From positions 62,001 to 126,000 of the forward strand of contig JACPOL010000005.1 in assembly GCA_016185065.1 (NCBI GenBank): a DNA stretch of 64,000 nucleotides, read 5' to 3'. The notes under the pieces are model-generated. The model was not told the DNA's origin. It did no database searches and saw nothing but the letters and a program-made list of their open reading frames with translations. The position numbers were made by a program, and so were the translations under genes. The stretch's first letter is position 1. Each line of letters starts with the position of its first letter. This document shows positions 16,626-24,508 of this stretch, piece by piece. Source of the stretch: Chlamydiales bacterium (GTDB lineage Bacteria > Chlamydiota > Chlamydiia > Chlamydiales > Rhabdochlamydiaceae).

Positions 16626-18090
16626 TTGCACCCTCCTTTTTCGAAGGAGTGAGAGGAGCCGTCTGATGGTAGCCTCCACCGAGGCCTTTGATAAGATTCA
16701 CACACGCTTGACGCCTAATGAGTTTTAAATCGACGAGCTCCAGCTCAACATCGAAGAGCCGCTCTTCTGTTTGGAGCGCCTCCATGTAAGGGGAGACAGC
16801 TCCCAAATAGCGCGCACGGCTTAAGTTTGTATGGCTGAGTAGATTTTCTACGGTTAAGTTTTGGATGCGCAGCTGATCGTTTAGCTTCAGAAGAATTGTC
16901 AGCTGGTCGACCACCTCTTGCGCAGCAGTGAGGAGGATCTCATGGTAGGCCGCAGTCTGCTGGTGGAACTCCGCCCACTTGCTTTTGAGGTTAGCCTTCA
17001 GCTGGCCTCCGGTAAAGAGTGGCAGGCTGATCGCAGGGTTGGCAGAACCCGCTCTGCTCGACCAGGAGAGGAGCTGGTTGAAGTGCAAGCTCTCAAATCC
17101 CGCAAATGCCATTAAGTTGATGTTTGGATAGAAGTCGGCCTTTGCTGCGCCGATCTCGTGCGCTGCGGCTTCGACGCGCCAGATCTGCGCCATCAGATCT
17201 GGACGCCGTGAGAGAAGGTTCAGCGAGAGGTCGCTTGGCAGAGCAATCGGATCTTCGAAGGGAATGTGCAGAACCTGAAGCGCGACTCCTCCATCGGGAG
17301 AGTGGCCCATCAGCACCTTCATCATGTGCTCATTAAGCTCGATATTCTCCTGGGTTTTAGAGAGCAGTTTCTCGATTTCAAGAAGCTCCTTTTCCGCTTC
17401 CAAGAGATCGATCTGCGTATCTAGCCCATACTTTTTTCTATCTGCATGGAGAAGTAGAAGAGCCTTTCTGCGGTTTGCGGTTTTAGACAGGAGCGTGCGC
17501 CGTTCGATGTTCGCCTGGAGTTCGAAGTAGGCTTTTGCAACCGCTGCACTTAAAAACAGCTGAACGCCCGCTCTCTCCGCCTCTGATGCGTGATACTCGC
17601 CGAGAGCTGCGCGGAAGCGCTCGCGTGTGCTTCCGAAGAGATCCAAGTCGTAGAAGAGGTTGAAAGTGAACCAGATGTCATCGACAGTAGCTGGAATTTG
17701 AGGTGCGAAGCTGCGGAAGAAGCCATTCTTACTCAGATACTGCCAGTTGCTATTCGTGTTGAAGCTCAAGTTGGGAAGGAGGCTTGAGCGCTTTAGCTTT
17801 GCAAACTCGAGTGCGGTCTCAACTTTCGCCTGCGCGTGCTGCATGGTGGGACTATCTTCCAGCGCCATTTCAATGTAGCGAGAGAGCTGCGGATCTTGAA
17901 AGATCTCCCACCACTTCTCTGAGGGCCACTCTCCCTCGACAAAGACAGTGCTGCTGAGCGCCTTCTGAACAGAATCCGAAAACACCACAGGAGCCTGCAG
18001 GTTATTTTCCACCTCCTGTTTGGGCACGGTGATACATCCCTGAAAAATCAGGGGAGCGAGCAGCGCAGCAAATTTCCAGTATGAAGGCAT
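16618..18090 (-). CDS. TolC/NodT-type outer-membrane efflux lipoprotein
   Basis: This outer-membrane channel forms the exit duct for the EmrAB pump. ATG 18090 follows a GTGGGG site; the longer frame from GTG 18102 is less likely. An N-terminal lipoprotein signal ends in 'LIFQGC'. Two OEP repeats follow, the first around residues 60-250 ('WWEIFQDPQLSRYIEMALEDSP') and the second around 270-480, with the NodT motif 'SLNLLSRRPDLMAQIWRVEAA' and 'SLPLFTGGQLKANL'. The length of about 490 residues is normal. It is the first gene of the operon with emrA and emrB. The C-terminal tail after 'INLIKGLGGGY' overlaps the adaptor start. Confidence 0.88.
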   Translation of the reverse strand: MPSYWKFAALLAPLIFQGCITVPKQEVENNLQAPVVFSDSVQKALSSTVFVEGEWPSEKWWEIFQDPQLSRYIEMALEDSPTMQHAQAKVETALEFAKLKRSSLLPNLSFNTNSNWQYLSKNGFFRSFAPQIPATVDDIWFTFNLFYDLDLFGSTRERFRAALGEYHASEAERAGVQLFLSAAVAKAYFELQANIERRTLLSKTANRRKALLLLHADRKKYGLDTQIDLLEAEKELLEIEKLLSKTQENIELNEHMMKVLMGHSPDGGVALQVLHIPFEDPIALPSDLSLNLLSRRPDLMAQIWRVEAAAHEIGAAKADFYPNINLMAFAGFESLHFNQLLSWSSRAGSANPAISLPLFTGGQLKANLKSKWAEFHQQTAAYHEILLTAAQEVVDQLTILLKLNDQLRIQNLTVENLLSHTNLSRARYLGAVSPYMEALQTEERLFDVELELVDLKLIRRQACVNLIKGLGGGYHQTAPLTPSKKEGASG

Positions 18091-18163
18091 AATAATCCCC
18101 ACCCTGTTTCATAGTGTAAAAAAAATATTTTAGGAAGGAGAAAAGAAAAGAAGGCCTTCGGCC

Positions 18164-18340
18164 TAGCCCGCTAGGGAAAACGGACGCAAACGGACGAGAA
18201 TGGACAGAAAACGGACAGGAAATGGACAAGCGGGCAAGAGGGAGGGAAAGAATTCTTTCTTCGGCGCGTGTCCGTTAGAGTCCGTTTCCTGTCCATTCTC
18301 GTCCGTTTTTGTCCATTTTTCTTCCGAGCGCCTCTTCTCT
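18164..18340. repeat. Palindromic repeat family A, copy 2
   Basis: The left arm carries five GGAC motifs at spacings 10, 10, 11 and 11 bp. The right arm holds the inverted GTCC series, and the core contains aaagaattcttt. It sits between the 5' end of the TolC-like gene and the 3' end of mnmA, with its gagcgcct end facing mnmA a few bases from the stop. Orientation is opposite to copy 1. Confidence 0.88.
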
Positions 18341-18346
18341 TCTTCT

Positions 18347-19411
18347 TTAGGGGGCGATCATGGCGCCGCCAAGGCAGATTGAGTCTTGGTAGAAGACGAT
18401 CGACTGGCGAGGAGTGACCGCGCGTTGAGGTTGGGGGAAGGAGACTTCGATCTTATCACCATCGATGCGTGTGATGATGCACTCCTGATCTTCCTGCCGG
18501 TAGCGCACCTTTGCTCTGCAGCGGAAGGGGAGGTGAAGAGGTGGGCCGTTTACCCAGCTCGCTTCAGTAGCGGTCAGAGAAGAGGTGTAGAGGGCGGGAT
18601 GATCCTTACCCTGTTCGACAAAGACGATGTTTCGCTGAAGATCTTTTGCCACAACGAACCAGGCGTCTCCCGGTCCGCCGATGCCGAGGCCTTTTCTCTG
18701 GCCGAGCGTGTAGTAGGCGACGCCGTCATGCTCTCCAACTCTCTTGCCATCTAGGGTCTGAAAGGAGCCCTTCTGGTAGGTGAGGTAGCGACCTAAGAAG
18801 GATTTAAAATCGCGCTTGCCGATGAAGCAGATGCCGACGCTATCCTTCTTCTGCGCCGTTGCAAGACCCGCCTTTTTTGCCAGCGCGCGCACCTCGGCTT
18901 TTTCTAGGCCACCCACTGGAAAGAGAAGCGAGGGGAGCTGCTTCTCAGTTAGCGTGTAGAGAAAGTAGCTCTGATCTTTTTGCGGGTCGAGCCCCTTCAG
19001 AAGACGCGTTTTTTTCTCATCTAGCTGGCAGTAGTGGCCCGTAGCCAGATAGTCGCCCCCCAGAGCAAGGGCCTTGTCGAGAAGCAGCTTAAATTTGATC
19101 TCGCGGTTGCAGAGGATGTCTGGATTGGGTGTGTAGCCCTGTTTGAGCTCTTCAAGAAAATGGGTGAAGACGAGATCCCAATACTCCTTTGCAAAGCTCA
19201 CCGAGTAGTAAGGGACTCCAAGCTGATCGCACACCCTTACGACATCCTCGTAATCCTCCAGCCCGTGGCAGGCTCCGCTTCCATCCTCCTCCTCCCAATT
19301 CTTCATGTAGAGGCCGATGACGTTGTACCCCTGCTCTTTTAAAAGGTAGGCCGCAACGGAAGAGTCGACCCCTCCAGACATGCCCACCACAACTGTTTTT
19401 TTATCTTTCAT
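18347..19411 (-). CDS. mnmA: tRNA-specific 2-thiouridylase
   Basis: MnmA places the 2-thio group on wobble U34 of Lys, Glu and Gln tRNAs, using ATP and a persulfide relay. The 354-residue product has the PP-loop 'GMSGGVDSSVAAYLL' at the N-terminus and the catalytic cysteines in 'DILCNREIKF' and 'VGICFIGKRDF'. 'YLATGHYCQLD' and a C-terminal beta-barrel complete the fold. The stop lies a few bases from the end of repeat copy A2. In C. trachomatis mnmA neighbours clpC (from memory); here three GNAT-like genes and a hydrolase lie between them. Confidence 0.95.
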   Translation of the reverse strand: MKDKKTVVVGMSGGVDSSVAAYLLKEQGYNVIGLYMKNWEEEDGSGACHGLEDYEDVVRVCDQLGVPYYSVSFAKEYWDLVFTHFLEELKQGYTPNPDILCNREIKFKLLLDKALALGGDYLATGHYCQLDEKKTRLLKGLDPQKDQSYFLYTLTEKQLPSLLFPVGGLEKAEVRALAKKAGLATAQKKDSVGICFIGKRDFKSFLGRYLTYQKGSFQTLDGKRVGEHDGVAYYTLGQRKGLGIGGPGDAWFVVAKDLQRNIVFVEQGKDHPALYTSSLTATEASWVNGPPLHLPFRCRAKVRYRQEDQECIITRIDGDKIEVSFPQPQRAVTPRQSIVFYQDSICLGGAMIAP

Positions 19412-19575
19412 AGCCGATAATATGAATTAATCGGTGTTTTCAAATCAATAAAATATTGTTTTTGTTTTACTGTTTAATATTTTATTTTAGTGGTATTAAT
19501 TAACATATTTTTAATTCTTTTTAAAACACGGACGTGATAAAATTTCTCTTTTATCAATGTAATTTGGAGAGAAAG

Positions 19576-20577
19576 ATGACTCAAACAGTTGCAATCCGAA
19601 TGGTTCCGTTAGATTGGCAGATCCCTGTGGAATATCCAGAGAATATGGAGGGAAAGACCTTGGGCCAAACGGCGCTAGAGCTCTCAGATCTTGTTGTCGA
19701 CTGGATCTTCTGTAGCGATGGGACGGCAAGAGTTGATCTGGCAAAACGCAAGATGGATGCGGAAGTGATTCTGAGTGACACGGTGAGGATTTGGCATAGA
19801 GATCAGGATGATGAGTGCTCATGCCTAGGTGTAGCTTTCAAAGTATTCATCTGCTTCACCATTTTTATTCCTGCCCTCATCGCAAAAACCATTCTGCGCG
19901 CCTACTACTCCTTTGAAGAAGAAAGAAAAATTTATTCACAGAAGTCCGGCGGCAGCTTAGCTGCGGCCGCTGCAAGCTCATCAGCTGCAGGATCGTCGGG
20001 TGGAAGCGGAGAAAAGAGTCTTAAAATGTTCAGCGCGCAAACAGCAGGACAAGCAACTTGTTTCAACGCTCTTTACGACCTTAGAGCCTATGTTGGTGAT
20101 CACACTTTTTATGCCGGTTCGACTGTAGATGCAATCTTTAATAGCGGAAGATTCAAAGGCGATGGTAACAATGTCTTCTTTGCAGAAGAGGGTATCAAAA
20201 ACATAGGGTTTATCGTTGTAGGACCAAATAAATATAGCAATGAGAAGACCCTGGATATCACTCGACTTGTTGTACACCCCGACAGCAGAAGAAAGGGCGT
20301 TGCAACTCAGCTCTTAAATGAAGCTATCCAGTACGCAAAGTCTCTAGGTAAAGAGAGCTTGACGGTTTATTTACCGTCTTGGGCTGATGATGAAAAAGGC
20401 GACAAGTACGCCTTAACTCTAGACTTTGTACGCGGTGCAGCCAAAAAGTTGGGCCTCCCAGAAAAGAATGATGCCCAATCTATTACCATCGATCTTAGAT
20501 CTAAACCCCCTGCCGCGGCTCCCGTAGCTGCAGCGGAAGAGAGCAAGGGCGACGCAAAAGAAGAAGGCTCAATCTAA
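19576..20577 (+). CDS. Membrane-anchored GNAT-like protein 1 of a tandem family
   Basis: The 333-residue product starts at ATG 19576 (GGAGAGAAAG just ahead). Residues 1-110 form a module shared with five other proteins in this window: 'PLDWQIPVEYPENMEGKTLGQ', a variable stretch, then one hydrophobic segment ending 'LIAKTILRAYYSF'. An Ala/Ser/Gly linker (about 120-150) leads to a GNAT-like domain whose acetyl-CoA loop is 'VVHPDSRRKGVATQLLNEA'. GNAT enzymes acetylate amines on proteins or small molecules; whether this one is active is unknown. No signal peptide is seen. The N-terminal module with one membrane span suggests membrane tethering, possibly after secretion into the host. The C-tail is rich in Ala, Lys and Glu. 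Confidence 0.75.
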   Translation: MTQTVAIRMVPLDWQIPVEYPENMEGKTLGQTALELSDLVVDWIFCSDGTARVDLAKRKMDAEVILSDTVRIWHRDQDDECSCLGVAFKVFICFTIFIPALIAKTILRAYYSFEEERKIYSQKSGGSLAAAAASSSAAGSSGGSGEKSLKMFSAQTAGQATCFNALYDLRAYVGDHTFYAGSTVDAIFNSGRFKGDGNNVFFAEEGIKNIGFIVVGPNKYSNEKTLDITRLVVHPDSRRKGVATQLLNEAIQYAKSLGKESLTVYLPSWADDEKGDKYALTLDFVRGAAKKLGLPEKNDAQSITIDLRSKPPAAAPVAAAEESKGDAKEEGSI

Positions 20578-20598
20578 TTTTTAATTTTTTGAGGAAAA

Positions 20599-22083
20599 AT
20601 GGCGCAAGCAACATATACACGACGTGCAATAGACTGGTCTATTCCAGTGCGTTATCCAGAGAATATGGAGGAGAAGACCTGGGCCCAAACAGCTCTTGAG
20701 CTCTCCGACTGGCTTATCGACCTCTTCTTCTGGAGTGAATTTGTAGCTACTCTCAAAAAGCCTGAACATACTGTGGAGGTCGTGCATGGCTCGACAGTCA
20801 AGCTTACCTTTTCTAAGCATGACGAGTGTGCGGACTATCTAGTTACCGCTTTTAAAGTGCTCCTCTGCTGCACCGTCATCCTCCCTTTAATTGCTCTGGT
20901 CGTAAAAACGGTTCTGCGCGCGCAGTACACCTTCGAATATGAAGGAAGAAGACCTCCCCTTCATTCTCACGAACCTCCCGCAGCTTCTGCAGGCTCTGCT
21001 GCAACCGCAGCAGTAGGAATCTCAACTGCAGGCGCTCCTTTCAAGATCATCGATGCGCTGGAAGTGGGAAGAGATGCCGCCTTGGCAATGATGAAGAGAA
21101 TAGGCAGCTATGATTTTCATCACTTCCATGATGAAGAGCACATAGATGCTATTTTCAATCCAAAGCCGGGAGATACCAGTGAGATCAAGATCTTTCTGAT
21201 GCAAGTCGAAGGAGAAGCTGTCGGTCTTATCCTTGTTGACAGAGATGGTTACTCCCAGATGCCAGATAGGGAGATGAAGATGTGGATACACGTTAAGGAA
21301 GGAAGTAGAGAGAAGGGTTACGGAAGGGCTCTGCTCCAGAGAGCTATTGAGTATGCAAAAAGCCAAAACAAAGAAAAACTTGTAGCCCGCCTTCCCATAA
21401 TGCAAATGTATGATTCATTCACCCCGTTTATTAGACGAGCTGCACCTAAATTAGGAGTTGCATTGGCCGGAATGAGTGGTCAGTTTTTTGAAATCAATCT
21501 TAAGCCAACAGCCGCAGTCGAAGAAACTCCAGATGTAGATGTTCCCTTCGAGATCCGCGATGCGCTACAAGTCGGAAGAGAGGCTACTGTTGCAATTATG
21601 GATGAGCTCACTCCTGCTTCTGAGCGTTTATACACAGAAGCTCTCCTTAGAGAAGTCTTCGAACCAGAAGCAGATAGCGCAGAGAAGAGCAAAATTTTCC
21701 TTTTGCAAGCCGAAAGAGGTCAGATCGGTTTTGTCGTAGTGCAGCAGCCTGAAATTGACGCTATGGGCTTTAATCTGAATGAGATGACTTTAGAGCGGCT
21801 TGCAGTAAAAATGGATAACGAAAAGCAGAAACTGGCTCTACTATCTAAAGCGATTGAGCATGCAAAAGAGAGAGGGAAGGGATACTTCTCTTTTTCGACT
21901 AAACATATCGATCTCTCATTTGTGGAAAGCGCGAGTAAAAAGCTAGGGTTAACGTTTAAACACTCGACCGATGAATCCTACTGGCTCTGGTTTAAAAAAT
22001 TTGCAGCTACCCCAGCAGCCGAACAGACCTCAGCTGCAGGCGCTTCCTTAGTGATTACTGCTCGAGCGGAGTCGAAACAGTGA
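20599..22083 (+). CDS. Membrane-anchored double-GNAT-like protein 2
   Basis: The 494-residue product follows the first family member after 21 bp and begins behind a GAGGAAAA site. The same N-terminal module is present ('WSIPVRYPENMEEKTWAQ', hydrophobic span about 84-105, then 'VVKTVLRAQYTFEYE'). Two GNAT-like domains follow. The first, about 145-300, has the acetyl-CoA loop 'SREKGYGRALLQRA'. The second, about 310-480, keeps the fold pattern ('MTLERLAVKMDNEKQKLALLSKAIEHA') but lacks a clear R/QxxGxG/A loop, so it may be inactive. An Ala-rich linker lies between anchor and catalytic part. Its stop overlaps the start of the third gene, indicating one transcript. Confidence 0.75.
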   Translation: MAQATYTRRAIDWSIPVRYPENMEEKTWAQTALELSDWLIDLFFWSEFVATLKKPEHTVEVVHGSTVKLTFSKHDECADYLVTAFKVLLCCTVILPLIALVVKTVLRAQYTFEYEGRRPPLHSHEPPAASAGSAATAAVGISTAGAPFKIIDALEVGRDAALAMMKRIGSYDFHHFHDEEHIDAIFNPKPGDTSEIKIFLMQVEGEAVGLILVDRDGYSQMPDREMKMWIHVKEGSREKGYGRALLQRAIEYAKSQNKEKLVARLPIMQMYDSFTPFIRRAAPKLGVALAGMSGQFFEINLKPTAAVEETPDVDVPFEIRDALQVGREATVAIMDELTPASERLYTEALLREVFEPEADSAEKSKIFLLQAERGQIGFVVVQQPEIDAMGFNLNEMTLERLAVKMDNEKQKLALLSKAIEHAKERGKGYFSFSTKHIDLSFVESASKKLGLTFKHSTDESYWLWFKKFAATPAAEQTSAAGASLVITARAESKQ

Positions 22084-23678
22084 CGCTTGTTAATACATAC
22101 ATTCCTTGGACAATACCCGTTCGCTATCCAGCGAATATGCCAAATCAAACCCTTGCTGAGAAAGTTCTAGAATTATCCGATGATCTAATCGCATTTTGCC
22201 TCTGCATAGATAGTGTGGCCTCTTTAAACAGAGATTCATCAATGGTGGCGCCAGGTAATTTTGTGGATATTACGACTAGAGCCCCACCTCTACTGCTCGA
22301 GACAGTGATTAAAGTCCTTGCTTGCGTTACTATTATCCTTCCTATTCTTGCACTCATTGCAAAAACAGTTCTTCGCTTGCAATACACCTTCGTAAACCAG
22401 GTCTGGATTGAGCGTACTAATGTGGGATTTACAGCCGGCCTAGCAACTGCGATTCCGCCTGCTCAGGTTCTTAAAGTTGAAAAGCCGACGCCCCCCATAG
22501 TAGCAAGAGCTCCTGAAAAGAGGGTTATTATCGATAGAAGTTTCAACTGGAGAAATCTCGAGTCTGTAAAAAATCTCGATCTTCGAGCTCCTCATGTTGT
22601 CACCATCTCTGAAAAACAAGGAAGAGGGTCTGTATTTGTAAACCGGACATATACGATCTATCTGGAAACAGTTTTTGATAAAGTTGTCCGTAGGATTATT
22701 TTAGCGAAAGAAACTGGTAAGAAAGAAGAGGCAGGAGAAAGTTATGAAAGCCTGGGACTTCTTGATGATGCTGATGACGTTGATCGACTTTATGGGGATG
22801 GCGCTGTTCAAGATGATCTACCAGATATTGTCTATGAAAAGGCCTTTAAAATTGCAAGCAAGGAGCTTTTAGAGACTGTTTGCAGAATCCTCAAAAAAGA
22901 AAAGTGTATTAACGGTTACGCGAAAGTGGTGGGCGATAAACATGACCAACAGCCAGAATATCCAGGCTATACCGTTTTCTTGATCAAAAATGGAGAATCT
23001 TCTGTTAAAGAATCCAAACAAGACCAGCCAGTAGAACTTACTCAGCCATCTAGCGTGGAACCTTCCGAAAAAGCTGCATCTAAACCTAAGGTATTAGGAG
23101 CTGCGGGTGTGAAACTGCTCGATGCGATAGAGCTGGGTACGAGTGAAAGTCTACAAGAAGCTTTTAAAGGCTTAAAGAGTGCCTGTCAGCACTCTGCTTT
23201 GACATCTTATCAAAGAGACTACAACAATTATGTGATGGAGATCTTTCCATATAGAAGTAGTAAGTCGTATCATAGTCAATCGAACCAGATTAAATCAGAG
23301 AATTTGCAGGTTGTTTTTGCGGATGTTGCTGGCAAGAAGGTCGGCGTTATCGTCACGCAGACATACTCAGCTTCTCCTGACATGCGCACTCAAGAGGCGG
23401 CCCATATCACATATGTTCTCGTGAACCCAGATTATAGAAGGTCTGGCATTGGAACAAGGCTGGTTGAAGAGGCAATGAGACGCGCACAGGGGGTGGGAAA
23501 ACAATACCTCTATATTAAATCCAGTCCGCATGAGCAGTTTCTCTGGAGCTTCACTCAAAAAATCGGGTCAAAAGGCTCACAACTCGAATGCGTTGATCAT
23601 CGTGATGTGGGTTGCAGCTCCTATAAAGAGATGTTCTACTTAAAGAGTGATTTCTCCGAATGGCACTCTCTGCTATGA
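22080..23678 (+). CDS. Membrane-anchored chimeric protein 3: anchor, family-2 domain, GNAT
   Basis: The 532-residue protein starts four bases inside the previous gene (GTGA overlap). It has the shared anchor module ('WTIPVRYPANMPNQTLAE', span about 78-98, 'LIAKTVLRLQYTF'). The middle domain, about 160-320, ends 'ETVCRILKKEKCINGYAKV'. That domain resembles the C-terminal half of the three proteins at 39.4-42.2 kb, which read 'SVMLKILKDENYIDSYREA' there. A C-terminal GNAT-like domain (about 345-510) has the loop 'VNPDYRRSGIGTRLVEEAMR'. It thus joins the two families. No function can be assigned to the middle domain. Confidence 0.75.
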   Translation: MTLVNTYIPWTIPVRYPANMPNQTLAEKVLELSDDLIAFCLCIDSVASLNRDSSMVAPGNFVDITTRAPPLLLETVIKVLACVTIILPILALIAKTVLRLQYTFVNQVWIERTNVGFTAGLATAIPPAQVLKVEKPTPPIVARAPEKRVIIDRSFNWRNLESVKNLDLRAPHVVTISEKQGRGSVFVNRTYTIYLETVFDKVVRRIILAKETGKKEEAGESYESLGLLDDADDVDRLYGDGAVQDDLPDIVYEKAFKIASKELLETVCRILKKEKCINGYAKVVGDKHDQQPEYPGYTVFLIKNGESSVKESKQDQPVELTQPSSVEPSEKAASKPKVLGAAGVKLLDAIELGTSESLQEAFKGLKSACQHSALTSYQRDYNNYVMEIFPYRSSKSYHSQSNQIKSENLQVVFADVAGKKVGVIVTQTYSASPDMRTQEAAHITYVLVNPDYRRSGIGTRLVEEAMRRAQGVGKQYLYIKSSPHEQFLWSFTQKIGSKGSQLECVDHRDVGCSSYKEMFYLKSDFSEWHSLL

Positions 23679-23687
23679 AGCAGAGAG

Positions 23688-24341
23688 ATGGAAAAAGATC
23701 TCGTTCACATTCAGGCTGAAAAGGTTTCGCTAGAGGGGAGTTTAAAGATTCCCAAGGGAGCAAAGGGAATCGTTCTCTTTGCCCATGGTAGCGGAAGCAG
23801 CCGGCATAGCCCCCGGAACCAGTTTGTCGCGAAATTTTTACAAGAAGGGGGCGTCGCAACGCTCCTTATCGATCTACTCACACAGGATGAGGAGAGAGAG
23901 GACTCTGTAACAGGAGAGCTTCGCTTCGATATTGCCCTTCTCGCAAGACGGCTAGTTGCTGTCACCGACTGGCTTCAGAAAAATTCCCAGACAAGAGAGC
24001 TCGATATCGGCTACTTTGGCGCAAGCACGGGTGCTGCGGCCGCACTTGTTGCAGCAGTGGAAAAGGCTTCGCTCATCAGCGCAGTAGTTTCGCGCGGGGG
24101 GCGTCCAGACATGGCGGGTTCAATTCTGCATCTTGTGAAGGCGCCTACACTACTCATTGTCGGAGAGCGCGACCGTGAAGTGATTGGAATGAACGAAGCG
24201 GCATTCGATAAGCTAAAGTGTGAAAAAAAGCTCGCGATCGTCCCGAACGCTACCCACCTCTTTGAAGAGCCCGGAGCTCTCGAAGCTGTCGCCAAACTCG
24301 CCCGCGCCTGGTTCTCCACCCACTTGGGAGCGCGCGCATAA
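23688..24341 (+). CDS. Alpha/beta hydrolase, dienelactone-hydrolase-like
   Basis: The 217-residue cytosolic hydrolase has the oxyanion-region 'VLFAHGSGSSRHSPRN' and the nucleophile elbow 'GYFGASTGAAAAL' (Ser in GxSxG). The acid probably lies in 'LLIVGERDREV', and the catalytic His is in 'NATHLFEEPG'. Related proteins are annotated as dienelactone hydrolases or as partners of phosphoribosyltransferases; the substrate is unknown. It starts nine bases after the GNAT-group gene 3 and may share its transcript. Its last codons abut repeat copy A3. Confidence 0.85.
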   Translation: MEKDLVHIQAEKVSLEGSLKIPKGAKGIVLFAHGSGSSRHSPRNQFVAKFLQEGGVATLLIDLLTQDEEREDSVTGELRFDIALLARRLVAVTDWLQKNSQTRELDIGYFGASTGAAAALVAAVEKASLISAVVSRGGRPDMAGSILHLVKAPTLLIVGERDREVIGMNEAAFDKLKCEKKLAIVPNATHLFEEPGALEAVAKLARAWFSTHLGARA

Positions 24342-24342
24342 G

Positions 24343-24503
24343 AAGGCCCGCTAAAGAGAATGGACGTCAATGGACAGGGAATGGACAAAAACGGACCAGC
24401 GGGCAAGAGAGAGGAAAAGAATTCTTTCTTCAGCGCGTGTCCATTCCCGTCCGTTTCCTGTCCACTTTCGTCCGTTAATGTCCGTTTCTTCTCCGAGCGC
24501 CTC
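24343..24503. repeat. Palindromic repeat family A, copy 3
   Basis: GGAC motifs are spaced 10, 11 and 10 bp on the left arm and inverted GTCC motifs lie on the right, around an aaagaattcttt core. It fills the gap between convergent hydrolase and clpC genes, with its gagcgcct end five bases from the clpC stop. Orientation is as copy 2. Confidence 0.88.
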
Positions 24504-24508
24504 TCTCC

